Below, piece by piece: positions 21,801 through 31,374 of a stretch of 64,000 nucleotides of DNA. Positions within the stretch are counted from its first letter, which is position 1. Each line of letters begins with the position of its first letter. This DNA is from Stomorhina lunata (Eukaryota > Arthropoda > Insecta > Diptera > Rhiniidae). The position numbers were made by a program, and so were the translations under genes. Location: positions 2,349,989 to 2,413,988 of the forward strand of contig OW121745.1 in the NCBI GenBank assembly GCA_933228675.1, written 5' to 3'. The notes beneath the pieces were generated by a model that did not search any database, was not told the DNA's origin, and worked only from the letters and a program-made list of their open reading frames with translations.

Positions 21801-22852
21801 ATCATTCAACGCAGCACATTATTGAATTTCATCAAAATCGGTAGATCAATAACGATGTACGCAAATTGACAAATTAAAATTTTTTTTTAAACTGTATTTT
21901 TTAAAATTTTTTTTGGATTATATATCAGATTTTAGAAACTACTTCAAGGCATTTTTTTCAAAATCGGTCTATAAACACCACACACGCTGCACACTATTGA
22001 ATTTCATCAAAATCGGAAGATCAATAACCGAGATATCGCCAAAGCAAAAGAATTGAACTTTTTTTTAAAAACAGCATTTAAAAAAAATTAAATTCGTCAT
22101 CGAAGTTTAGTATTTTAGCGATATCTCGGGTGTTTATGGACAGATTTTAATGAAATAAATAGCGTGCTGCATAGGGAAATTTCCTAAAATCGGGTGTATA
22201 ATTCGTCTGGGTACACAGACCAGGAGCTCAACAGACATACAGACGGACATGGCTAAATCGACTCTGCTGGCGATTTTGAGTCGATCGGTATAATTTTTAT
22301 GGGGTCTAAGGCGAATAACGAAAAAATTACAAACCGAATGACAAACTTATAATACCCTTTTACCTATTGGTGAAGGGTATAAAATGAGTTTTGAAACCCA
22401 CTTGAGAAAAATTACCTATTTTCGAAACAAAATTAAACTATTAAGTAGCTATAAGTCTTGAAATAATAAATCATGTCTTACATTACCAGCTTTTGTCTCA
22501 AGTACTTTTTTTGCGGTTTATCATTAGGCGTGTTGTCAAGGACACGAATTTTAGAGGAGAAATCGCAATAACTCCAAAACTGTTTTATGGATTTCAACTT
22601 TTTATGTCTTTTAGGAAATCCGCATTAGTTCACTTTTAGATTTCATTACTTTTTCTTTAAAAAATAAATCGTAAATGCACGAAATGTAGCAAAAACTGCA
22701 AATGCTCCCATTTTTGCTCATACAAATAGGCTCAAAAACTTTAGGTCCGTTGCGCGAACTCGTATACTAAAAATAAATTGATAATACTTTGCACATTTCC
22801 GATTGACATAATTTCACTATTAGAAGTCGATCAGAGACAAAAGTCAAAAAAT
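18815..22852. mobile_element. Long foldback (palindromic) element, right arm split by a later insertion
   Basis: The left arm (about 18815-19790) is the inverted complement of the right arm (about 19800-20430 plus 22381-22852). Landmarks that mirror are CTCTGATCGACTTCTAATAGTG (18835, inverted at about 22830), the pair AGGTGGGTTTCAAAACTCAT and ATGAGTTTTGAAACCCACTT, the GACCCCGGAATAATGG-like stretch and the TTAATCC-rich centre. The centre is near 19795. No coding sequence. It is probably a non-autonomous foldback transposon, although the transposase that moved it is unknown. The left arm lacks about 170 bp that the right arm keeps. Confidence 0.8.
20441..22380 (-). mobile_element. High-copy noncoding fly repeat (GTGAAGGGTATA family) inserted in the foldback
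   Basis: It starts with AACAAGTAAGAGTGCTATAT and ends with the hairpin-like ACCTATTGGTGAAGGGTAT, and interrupts the foldback arm at a position where both sides still match the other arm. Inside, a module of about 100-250 bp with GAGATATCGCCAAAA, the GATTTTGATGAAATTT motif and CTAAAATCTGATATA recurs many times. No ORF. Other copies in this window are at 26930, 30640, 41290, 41740, 54834 and 57290. Confidence 0.75.
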
Positions 22853-23750
22853 GATGCATGTTAAAGAACTTCGATGCAAAATTGTTATATTAGTTTAAAA
22901 GATATAAGTGGCCAAATTAAAAATATTAACTTGGTGCTATTATATTTATCGGCACTGTCCTTTCACATCATACCTTTTAATAACGTCTGCATCTTTCTTA
23001 GAACGGAGTAAAGAATACTGACTTGATACAGCTTTTTTACGAATCTCTATAAGAAAGTTGGTTTTATTAAAATCAATGGCTATTATGGTGGATCGCTTTT
23101 TTAATTTGTCTCTGATCGACTTCTAATAGTGAAATTATGTGACTAAATTATGTCAATCGGAAGTGTGCAAAATATTATTCATTTATTTTTGGTAGCATTT
23201 TATATGATTACTGGGGTCTGTCATTTTGTGACTTTTGTCTCTGCACGACTTCTTATAGTGAAATTATTCATTTATTTATTATTCATTTATTTTTAGGATA
23301 CGAGGCCGCGCAACGGTCCCAAAGTTTTTGAGCCCATTTGTGTGGAGAAAAATTTTAGTATTTACAGTTTTTGCTACTTTCGTCCATTTACGATTTATTT
23401 TTCAAAGAAAAAGTAATTGAATCTACAAGTGAACTAATGCAGATTTCCTAAAAGACAAACAAACTTAACAACTTTCAACTTATTAATATTATATATGTAT
23501 AGAAATCTCGGACTAAATTTTAAAACGGGATGTAGACTATTGAAACTTGTTAGTATAACTTTATCTACATTTCAAAAATCATCCAAATAAATTTACCCAG
23601 TTATAGGTATTGTATTTATAACGGGGAAGGGGCCATATCCTGCCCGATCCTTTTAATGTTTTTCTGAAGTACGGCCATTTGGTGCACTATTTACCTTATT
23701 TGGGCCCTTTCTGGGCCAAGTTTTGACAAAACATATCCCATAACCACCTT
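22853..23750. repeat. Further copies of the foldback-arm repeat
   Basis: At 23090-23450 the order CTCTGATCGACTTCTAATAGTG, AATCGGAAGTGTGCAAAATA, GCGCAACGGTCCCAAAGTTT, CGATTTATTTTTC matches the left foldback arm at 18830-19000, with an internal partial duplication (23100-23290). The rest is AT-rich without recognised features. Confidence 0.65.
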
Positions 23751-24129
23751 AAAGGAAAGTTCTATCTAAAAACGAAAACAGCTCAAGCTATTGGCCTTTT
23801 GTACAAATTCAAAAATAAATTTCTACATGAAACAAAACTTTTTATATATAACGCGTTAGTGCAAAGCCATTTTAACTATTTAGTATCGTTTATGGATATA
23901 AGAATACTAGTGAACTAAAAGCTTTACAGGGAGTTCAAAATAAAGCGTTAAAGACAGTTGCAAATTTTCCCCAGAGATTCTTAACCATATCACTATATAA
24001 TGATGTTTTTGATTCCATTTTTCCTATTCATGCCTTATATAAATATCAGCTCTTGCTATTCATGTTCAAATGCATAATTAACATTGGATATCACACTTTG
24101 CAGTTTTCAAGAAATCAGCATAATTATAA
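23750..24129 (+). pseudogene. Non-LTR retrotransposon RT C-terminal fragment, part 1
   Basis: Translation in shifting frames gives KTAQAIGLLYKF, FNYLVSFM, then ELKALQGVQNKALKTVANFP and YKYQLLLFMFKCI, ending in HNYNT. This is the usual C-terminal region of CR1/jockey-like ORF2 proteins. At least one frameshift is present. The frame is cut at 24129 by the DNA transposon and resumes at 26037. Strongly 5' truncated. Confidence 0.75.
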
Positions 24130-26036
24130 CACTGCTTTACAGCCTAGAAGTACCAAGAACGCCACATGCCTAGGTCGGCTAATTTGGACCTCCTTAACAC
24201 GAAAAACGCTAAAAAAAATTTTCCCAAGTACCGTTTTTTAGATAACGGTACTTTAGTGTTTTTCGGTATATAGTCCCACTCAATGCCTTCTGTAGCCCAA
24301 CGGAAAAGTCCGATCGAGATATATGGCATATCTGTGGAGAGACAATCGATTGGCCTTTCCGCCGATATGCCACAAATTTCTAGCAGGCATAACGGCTGAG
24401 TTATGGCATCTCAAAATTTGCATATTTTTTATATTTGAAAAGCGAATGCAATGGAGAAACCAGTTAAACCATACAACAGATTGTTATTTTTGTTTAACTG
24501 AAAAGGGTATCGGATGTAAAATTGAAGCAGTTTATCCAGTAGTAAGCTCGGTGACGATGCCAGTGCCACACTCAGTATCTTGCCCCAAACCGCAGCTGAT
24601 TATAGCTGAGCCCACAGAAATACGAAAAAGAACAATAAAAAATGATTCATCTGATGAGTGGAGCGAATCGGAAATGCAATGAAATAAGAAACCACATTTA
24701 CTTACTCAGGCCGAGCTTAATGATTTGTGCCGAGATTTGTATTTGCCGAAATTGAAATCTGAATTACTTGCATCGCGATTGCAACAGTGGAGATATTGTG
24801 CTCCTGAGACACGTGTTACATATTACCGTGATCGCAGCAAACAATTTGCACCTTTTTACTCAAAAACGGAAAACTGTTGTTTTTGTGCCAACATATGTGG
24901 TCTTTTCCAAGCTCTCCAACAAAATTATGATCCAGAAGAATGGCGTCTTTTTCTGGATAGAGGGAAGGATAGTTTGAAGGCAGTCTTTCTTCATAAAGGG
25001 AATACGAAACCATCAATTCCAATCGGATATGGAAAATACATAAAGGAATCATATCAATCAAAGAACTTCTTGATGTCATACATTATGACCAACATCAATG
25101 GAAAGTTTGCTCCGATTTTAAATTAGTTGCCATACTATCTGGATTGCAAGGGGGCAATACGAAGTTTCCCTGTTTTCTATGTCTATGGGACAGCCGTTAC
25201 TATCAGAATCACTACACCAAAAAAGTTTGGCCCGAGCGAAGTGGACGTACGTACGGAGAGTATAATATCAAAAATGACCCACTCATTCCTCAGGAGAAGA
25301 TAATACTTCCCCCATTGCATATTAAGCTCGGGTTATTTACAAATATTGTGAAAACGTTGCTGAAAGACAGTCTTGCCATGAACTACCTAAAACAAAAATT
25401 TCCGAGAGCCACAGCGAGCAAAATTGAAGCCGGTATATTCGATGGACCTCAAATTCGGGCTCTGTACGGTGACCAAGAATTTAATAAGTGTTTAGATCCA
25501 GCTCATTTGGAGGCATGGGAAGCATTCCAGAACATCGTTCAAAATTTCTTGGGAAACTACAAAAGTCCTGATTACTCTGAGAAGATCGACATATTACTGG
25601 AAAAATTCAATGCCATTGGTAAGCATATCAGAAAGACCCTTATCATTTGGAAATTTATTCTTCTAACTTTTAGGTTCAAACATGACAGCCAAGTTACAAT
25701 TTTTATTTAGTCAAAAAACGAAATGAAAATGAAAAATTTTGAAAAAAACGTAAAAAATTTGCAAATTTTGAATTTTGAGGTGCCATAACTCAGACATTTT
25801 TTGCCTGCTAGAAATTTGCAGCATATCGACGGAAAGGTCTTTCCACTGATATGCCATATATCTCGATCGGACTTTTCCATTGGGATACACAAGGGTTTGA
25901 GTGGCATCATATACCGAAAAAACAGTACTTGGGAAAATTTTTTTTAGCGTTTTTCGTGTTCAGGAGGTCCAAATTAGCCGATCTAGGCATGTGGCGTTCT
26001 TGGTACTTTTCCAAATTAATAATTTGTAAAGCAGTG
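24130..26036 (+). mobile_element. DNA transposon with about 300-bp inverted repeats (unclassified family)
   Basis: Ends are CACTGCTTTACA and TGTAAAGCAGTG. The first 295 bp (24130-24425) and the last 295 bp (25745-26036) are inverted copies at about 80 percent, with AGTACCAAGAACGCCACATG and GGCATATCTGTGG as landmarks. The element carries a broken plus-strand gene (24430-25700). It interrupts the coding sequence of a LINE fragment, which fixes its limits to a few bases; a clean target duplication is not visible. It lacks the 3' part of its gene and so is non-autonomous. Confidence 0.85.
24430..25710 (+). pseudogene. Putative transposase-like protein of an unnamed animal family, broken
   Basis: Three segments form one gene. 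Segment 1 (to 24679) has the cysteine motif CYFCLTEKGIGC and RPVPHS-like MPVPHSVSCPKPQ; an in-frame TGA at 24680-24682 ends it, and the same frame goes on with KKPHLLTQAELNDLCRDL. Segment 2 has CCFCANICGLFQ, EEWRLFLDRGKDSLKAVFLH and PSIPIGYGKYIKESY, then a one-base frameshift near 25062. Segment 3 has LSGLQGG, CFLCLWDSRYYQNHY, LPPLHIKLGL and IFDGPQIRALYGD and NFLGNYKS. From memory, similar proteins are multi-copy and annotated only as hypothetical in arthropods and other animals. The inverted repeats around it here argue for a transposon protein. The C-terminal third is missing. Confidence 0.75.
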
Positions 26037-26205
26037 TAATACACGAAATAAATAACAGAAATTTGGCAGTCGTTCGGTGTAGATTGAAGACAACTAAGCA
26101 ACGAATTGAATGGATATCCGCGAATTTAACAATTTACCAGAAAATATAAAAACTATAACTCAAATTTCGTCTTTTAAAAGACTATTAAAAAGTTAGATCT
26201 TAAGC
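26037..26205 (+). pseudogene. Non-LTR retrotransposon RT C-terminal fragment, part 2
   Basis: It continues the fragment ending at 24129: the typical end RNK follows HNYNT across the transposon, and downstream NNLPENIKTITQISSFKRLLK with a stop is the usual extreme C-terminus of LINE ORF2. The two parts were contiguous before the DNA transposon inserted. Confidence 0.7.
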
Positions 26206-26929
26206 AATTTAGAGCAGATTCTGACATAAAAATATGATCTCGATTTTAGAAATATGTATGAAATATATATATTGTACAAATGTATGTATATATTACAGTT
26301 TTTTATTTATCTTTATTCTCATTTTTTTATTCAAATTTATAAAAAATATTTTTTAAATTATTTGCTAACTCACCTCTACAATGCCACTATGGCGCAGAGG
26401 TAACAGAATGTATATTTTTAAAATTAAGGAAATAAAAAATCTAATATTTAAAAAAAATTCAAAATTTCATCAAAATCAGTCGAACAGAAGTTAACCTTTT
26501 TTAAACAAATAAACAACTTAAGAAACAAATTTATAATATGTGACAAGTTTTTGTGAAAAGAAAATTTTTTTCGAATTTTATAACTTTTTCCACGGACACT
26601 AGGTTTAAAAGTTTTGTTCTGTAAGTTTGAGACAAATCGGACAACATTCTATGGGTGCGCATCGGGTCCAAAGTTTAAAAGCCCATTTGTATGGGGAAAA
26701 TTGCGATATTTTTTATTTTTGATAAATTTACAAGAAAATAATAATGGAATATTAAAGAAATCTAGCACAGCTTTATTTCAAGTGGTCAAAAACTAAAATC
26801 CATGAAGTAGTTTTCTAATTATTCCATTTTTCCCTTGAATAATATTCAGTGAATATTCATGTCCTTGAAAACGCGCCTAAGGATATGCATCAAAAATTGT
26901 ATGTTGAAAATAATGAAATTTAAAAACAA
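26206..26929. repeat. AT-rich tract with a foldback-arm-like repeat
   Basis: At about 26580-26900 the sequence contains GGTCCAAAGTTTAAAAGCCC, ATTTGTATGGGGAAAATTGC and CGCCTAAGGATATGCATC, shared with the repeats at 18.9, 41.0 and 62.3-62.8 kb. No gene. Confidence 0.55.
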
Positions 26930-27065
26930 GTAAGAAAGTGCTATAGTTGGTCAAGCCCGACCATACGATACCCTTCACCACTAAGGCCAAAGGTTTTCTT
27001 TTTTCTGTATTAAGAAAAATATTTGGTAAATTTTGCCATCATACAAACATTTTCTCAAAATTTAT
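26930..27065 (+). repeat. Terminal fragment of the ACAAGTAAGAAAGTGCTATAG repeat
   Basis: This stretch is an inverted copy of about 31200-31340: ACAAGTAAGAAAGTGCTATA, the GACCATACGATACCCTTCACC part, and TAAATTTTGCCATCAT are shared. It is one end of the same family as 30640-31340, with the rest missing. Confidence 0.75.
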
Positions 27066-27309
27066 ATATTTCATTTCATTTATTTACATAAGAACTAGAG
27101 CCAATTTTGTCAAATTAATCATAGGCAATACAATTCAATTCTTATACTAATTTTAATATTAAAAATAATATTTGATATTTCTGTTGATTTAAAAACAATT
27201 TCAAAGCCAAAGTTTAACTATAGCTTACCCCCCCAAAAGATACAAAGAATAAGTATTAAAACAATTAATAATATTTATATGATTGATAAAAGAGACTTAT
27301 GGTTGAATT

Positions 27310-29640
27310 TATTAATACATTAAATATTTTCCAATAAAACATTTTCGAATGATTTTAGCGAATATGAAAAACGCCTGTCATGATATGGCACAACCGAGTT
27401 CCATAATCGGGCAGCACGCACCCCAAATGATCTTTCTTTTGTAAGAGTTGAATGCGCAGGTATTAACAAGGTATTTGTTCTAGAGGAATTCCCAAAAGTG
27501 AATTTCCGAATTTGATATTCTGGACTACCCGTTTGTATAATTTTGTAAAAAATTAACATAATTCTAACTGATATATAATCATTAAAATCGCAATCTAATA
27601 AATTTCTGCTAAACGCCGATACATGATCTCTTAATCTAAGATTATAAATACCCTATTGAAACATTTTTTTAGTCTTATCCGATTATGTTGAGTAGTTCCA
27701 GAGTAAAATTCTATACCGTACAGAAAAATAGGAAGGCATAAAGATACGGCTACAGTTTTTTTAATTTCTATTGGAAGATGATAACCAACTGCGTATAATT
27801 TTCTAAATGTTGTAACTGTCCTAGAAATTATATAATTTATATGTATATTAAAATCTAGTTTCGAATCTAAATAGAATCCAAGAACTTTATAATGATCAAC
27901 ATAATTGATTTCAAAGTTATTTAATAAAAGTTTTGGTTTTCTAAATGAACTAAAAGAAAAGAACATTACATTTGTTTTCAATGGATTTAAATCCAAAAAG
28001 TTAGACTTAGAAAGAAGTTGTATGTCATCAGCATATATAAAACATTGGGAGAAGACAATATTCAAATATATATCGTTCGTATACACCATAAATAGTGTCG
28101 GTGAAATTATTGATTCTTGCGGAACTCCTCTTTACATTCAACATATTGTGATCGCCCCACCAAAAATGAAAATAACAATCTGCACGCTGATTTACTGAAA
28201 TTAAATTGACTATAGAGTTTTTTATTAAAACATTATGGCTCATCGCGTCAAATGCCTTGCTAAAGTCTAGAAATAAAAGTGTAGACGATAGCTTTTTATC
28301 TAGATTATTTCTGATACTTTCTACCACATTAAGAGTTTGCAAAGATGTACTGAAACCTTTGCGAAAACCAGATTGAAACGGTGAGATATAATTTCCAATG
28401 TTTAGATGATCTCGACTTTGTGTCATCAAAATAACCTCTTATGAACTCAAAACACTAATGGGACGGTAATCAATTATATTTCTAGGATTTTTAGATTTAG
28501 GGGTGGGAATTACCCTCCCAATTTTCCACTGATTGGGATATAACAGTATTCAAAATATGAACAATGTGGTCTGATATATAAGGTAAAATAAGCTTAATGA
28601 ACTTTAGAGACATCCAATCTGCACCAATGGCATCTGATTTAATTTGATGAATACTATCAAACAGTTCAAATCCATCAATCGCTCTAAATGAAAAACCTTC
28701 AACGGGGATTCTAGAAAAATCAACAGAGGGATCTATTGAAATAGGCAGTTCCGGTAATATGGACAACTTATTTTATTCTTAGGTTTTTTACGAATTCTGA
28801 GTGGAACATGTCGTTCATAAAGAGCTAGAATAGCATCAGTAAAGAAATCTACCATTGAATTTGCATCAGAAGTTTTATACATTGGAGAAAAATCTAATGT
28901 ATTAATATCAGCACAACAGTGTTCAATATTAAATAAATTATAATCCCTAAATTTAATGCTTGTAGCTATATTTTCCGTTAAAAAATCAAGTGAAACATAT
29001 GTATATAAGCGCATGGTATGAATTCAAAAATGGTATTTGATATTGACCCTTCATCTTAACTTTCTCAGCGTAAGAAACTAGAATAAAATCTAATAAAGAA
29101 GTACTTGAATGCGTAAGATCAAAATGAGTCGGCAACGAGTTATGAATTAAAGTCATATTTAATCTTCGCAAACATCCCTTACTTGATCTCCTCTCCGAAA
29201 TATATCTCCTACCACCACAACGTTTTCGTATCTACTACAAATATCCGCTAGCAATTCCTCACAATTCTCAAAATTTCCGCGGGGTAAATAAACAACACCT
29301 ACCACAATGTAACTACCATTCTGCAATTTAATGTGTACAAAAATTAATTCTATTATATTTTCTTCCATATAATCATGTACCAAAGAGGCCTTCAGATTAT
29401 TTGATACATATAGACCAACACCTCTCCCACGTGTCCAAAGTCTGTCTTTTCTAAACAATTGATAGCCATCTATTGAGACCGACTCTTGGGAAACATGGCT
29501 CTTACACCATGTTTCCGAGACTCCCAATACATCAACAAAGCTACCACTAAAAAGTTGCTTAATTCCATCCATTTTCGAGCTACTTAATCCAGAAACTATA
29601 CTTTGTGCATTTATATGTATATAGCACATATAAATGCACA
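27310..29640 (-). pseudogene. Decayed CR1/jockey-like LINE ORF2
   Basis: Minus-strand segments in order: endonuclease (29640-29160: YIHINAQSIVSGLSSSKMD, ILGVSETWC-like, FRKDRLWTRGRGVGLYVS), linker (29171-28500), reverse transcriptase (28429-27640: FQSGFRKGFSTSLQTL, LLFLDFSKAFDAMSHNVL, YADDIQLL, KVLGFYLDSKLDF), and C-terminal part (27559-27320: LWNSVVPYHDRRF). At least five frame breaks divide it. The 5' end near 29640 abuts a mariner-type transposase fragment, so the LINE is 5' truncated and inserted there. It is more decayed than the LINE at 34.1-38.6 kb and belongs to another family. Confidence 0.85.
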
Positions 29641-29654
29641 AAAAAACGCGAAGA

Positions 29655-29933
29655 CTGAAAAATGGAATTTTTAAATGTATTAATACTTTGCTCTACAGCG
29701 GCAATTGTTTCTTCGGTGCGCACTGTTCGACGTCGCTGCGGATGCGTATTATCACATAGAGTAAACGTAGTGCGAAAACGATCCACGGTTAACCGAATTA
29801 ATTGCTCTGATGGACGATTATGTCGACCATAAAATGGACGGAGCTTGCGGTAAACTTCGCGAACTGAACCATTATTTTCGAAATAAATTTGCACGATTTG
29901 CAAGCGTTGTTCTTTTGTCAACCTGTTCATGAT
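29655..29933 (-). pseudogene. Tc1/mariner-superfamily transposase N-terminus (DUF4817-type HTH)
   Basis: From the ATG at about 29930 the minus strand reads MNRLTKEQRLQIVQIYFENN, then a helix-turn-helix with RPFYGRHNRPSEQLIRLTVD and FRTTFTLCDNTHPQRRRTVR. This is the N-terminal DNA-binding domain found in many insect Tc1/mariner-like transposases (usual length about 340-400 residues). Only about 90 residues remain. Beyond 29655 the sequence is no longer similar and runs into the LINE. The DDE domain is absent. Confidence 0.8.
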
Positions 29934-30635
29934 GAAATGGCAAACCAAACTAAATATTAATCACTTGACAGCTGACAAAATGGCCGCCAGTTAAAAAAGT
30001 GATGCCAAATTAAAGTTCTATACCTAAATAAAAAACACCCGATACACGTTTACAGACCACGTATTTCTTTACAAAACTTTCTGTAATTGTAAATTTAACA
30101 CTTGACTTGATATCTGCTTTAATGTGCACAATTATTATTATTATTATTTTTTTTTTTGATTTTTACTTTCAATTTTATTTAAATAGATAAAGAATAATTT
30201 TGGTGAAAAGATATATAATTTTTTTGCGCACAATTAAAAATTTTTACAGCCTTGCCATAGCGTTGCCAGACTCAAACTTAAAATTCCCATTATCTTAAGA
30301 TTTACGAGCGTTTTAGTGATTTTTGTCTCATTTAGCGCGTTTTGAGTTTGTATGGGAGCTATGGGAGAGTTTGTATGGGAGCTATGGTTAAATATGGACC
30401 GATTTAAAACGAAATTTATAACAGTGGTTTTCGTTTTTGGTTTTCGTTTTTGGAATTAAAATGTCAGTTCTGATTGAGTAAAAAACGTAAGAACAAAAAG
30501 CTTTTACAAATATATCGTTCTTTTAAGTGAATTTCACACGTTCTTTGAGTCAAAAACAGACAATCAGGAAATATCAATTTTATTTTCTAACTTAAAATGT
30601 TTTCTATGGAAATAATGAATATTTATTAAGAAAAT
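29934..30635. other. Leader side of the mariner remnant and AT-rich sequence
   Basis: Up to about 30060 this probably includes the 5' non-coding part of the mariner-type element. A TTA/T-run microsatellite lies at 30125-30160 and a short tandem (TATGGGAGCTATGG) at about 30350-30390. No gene. Confidence 0.5.
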
Positions 30636-30639
30636 ATAT

Positions 30640-31340
30640 TTTTATACCGTTCACCACCATAGGTGGAAAGGGTATTATAAGTTTGTGCTGATGTTTGTAC
30701 GGACGTCGATTTAGCGACGTCCGTCCGTCTGGCTGGCTGGCTGGACCCCCATGTAAACCTTGTAATCAAACTACAGGTCGCAATTCTAAAGATAATTTGA
30801 TGAAATTTAGCACAGATCATTTTTTGATAATGGGACAATGGCTATTGAAATTCGTCAAAATCGGTCCTTTATTTATGGTACCTCCCATAGGTCCCACTTC
30901 CCGGAATTGACATATTGGCCACAAATATAAATATTTTTTCATGAAATTTAAAACAAATACTGCTTATGTAAACTAAACTAACTGTACCAAATTTTGTTTA
31001 AATCGGTGCACATTTGACCATAGCTCCAATACAAGCTCTTCTTTAAAAACGCACTAAATGAGACAAAATTCACTAAAACGCTTGTAAATCTAAAGATTAT
31101 GAGAATTTTAAGTTAATTTTTTGCATACATAATTTTTATAACAACTGCAATCAATTTGCCAAATTTTGAGATAATCGGTGACAGAAACAGCTTAAATGTA
31201 TAAGTTTTGAGAAAATGATGGCAAAATTTAGCAAATATTTGTCTTTATACAGGCAAAATAACACCTTTGACCTTAGTGGTGAAGTTTATCGTATGGTCGG
31301 GCTTGACTGTCTATAACACTTTCTTACTTGTTTTTTAAAT
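30640..31340 (-). mobile_element. Noncoding fly repeat, about 700 bp, complete-looking copy
   Basis: It begins with the hairpin ACCACCATAGGTGGAAAGGGTAT, contains a GTCCGTCCGTCTGGCTGGCTGG microsatellite near 30720 and ends in CACTTTCTTACTTGTT. The other end of the same family is inverted at 26930. It encodes nothing and is probably a short non-autonomous element. Confidence 0.7.
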
Positions 31341-31374
31341 AAATTATAATCAAAAGCGCATTAAAACGTACATA

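Noticed and set aside
25707..26101. ORFs in the right inverted repeat of the DNA transposon
   Set aside because: The same short frames occur in the left repeat (24144-24329); they are terminal repeat sequence.
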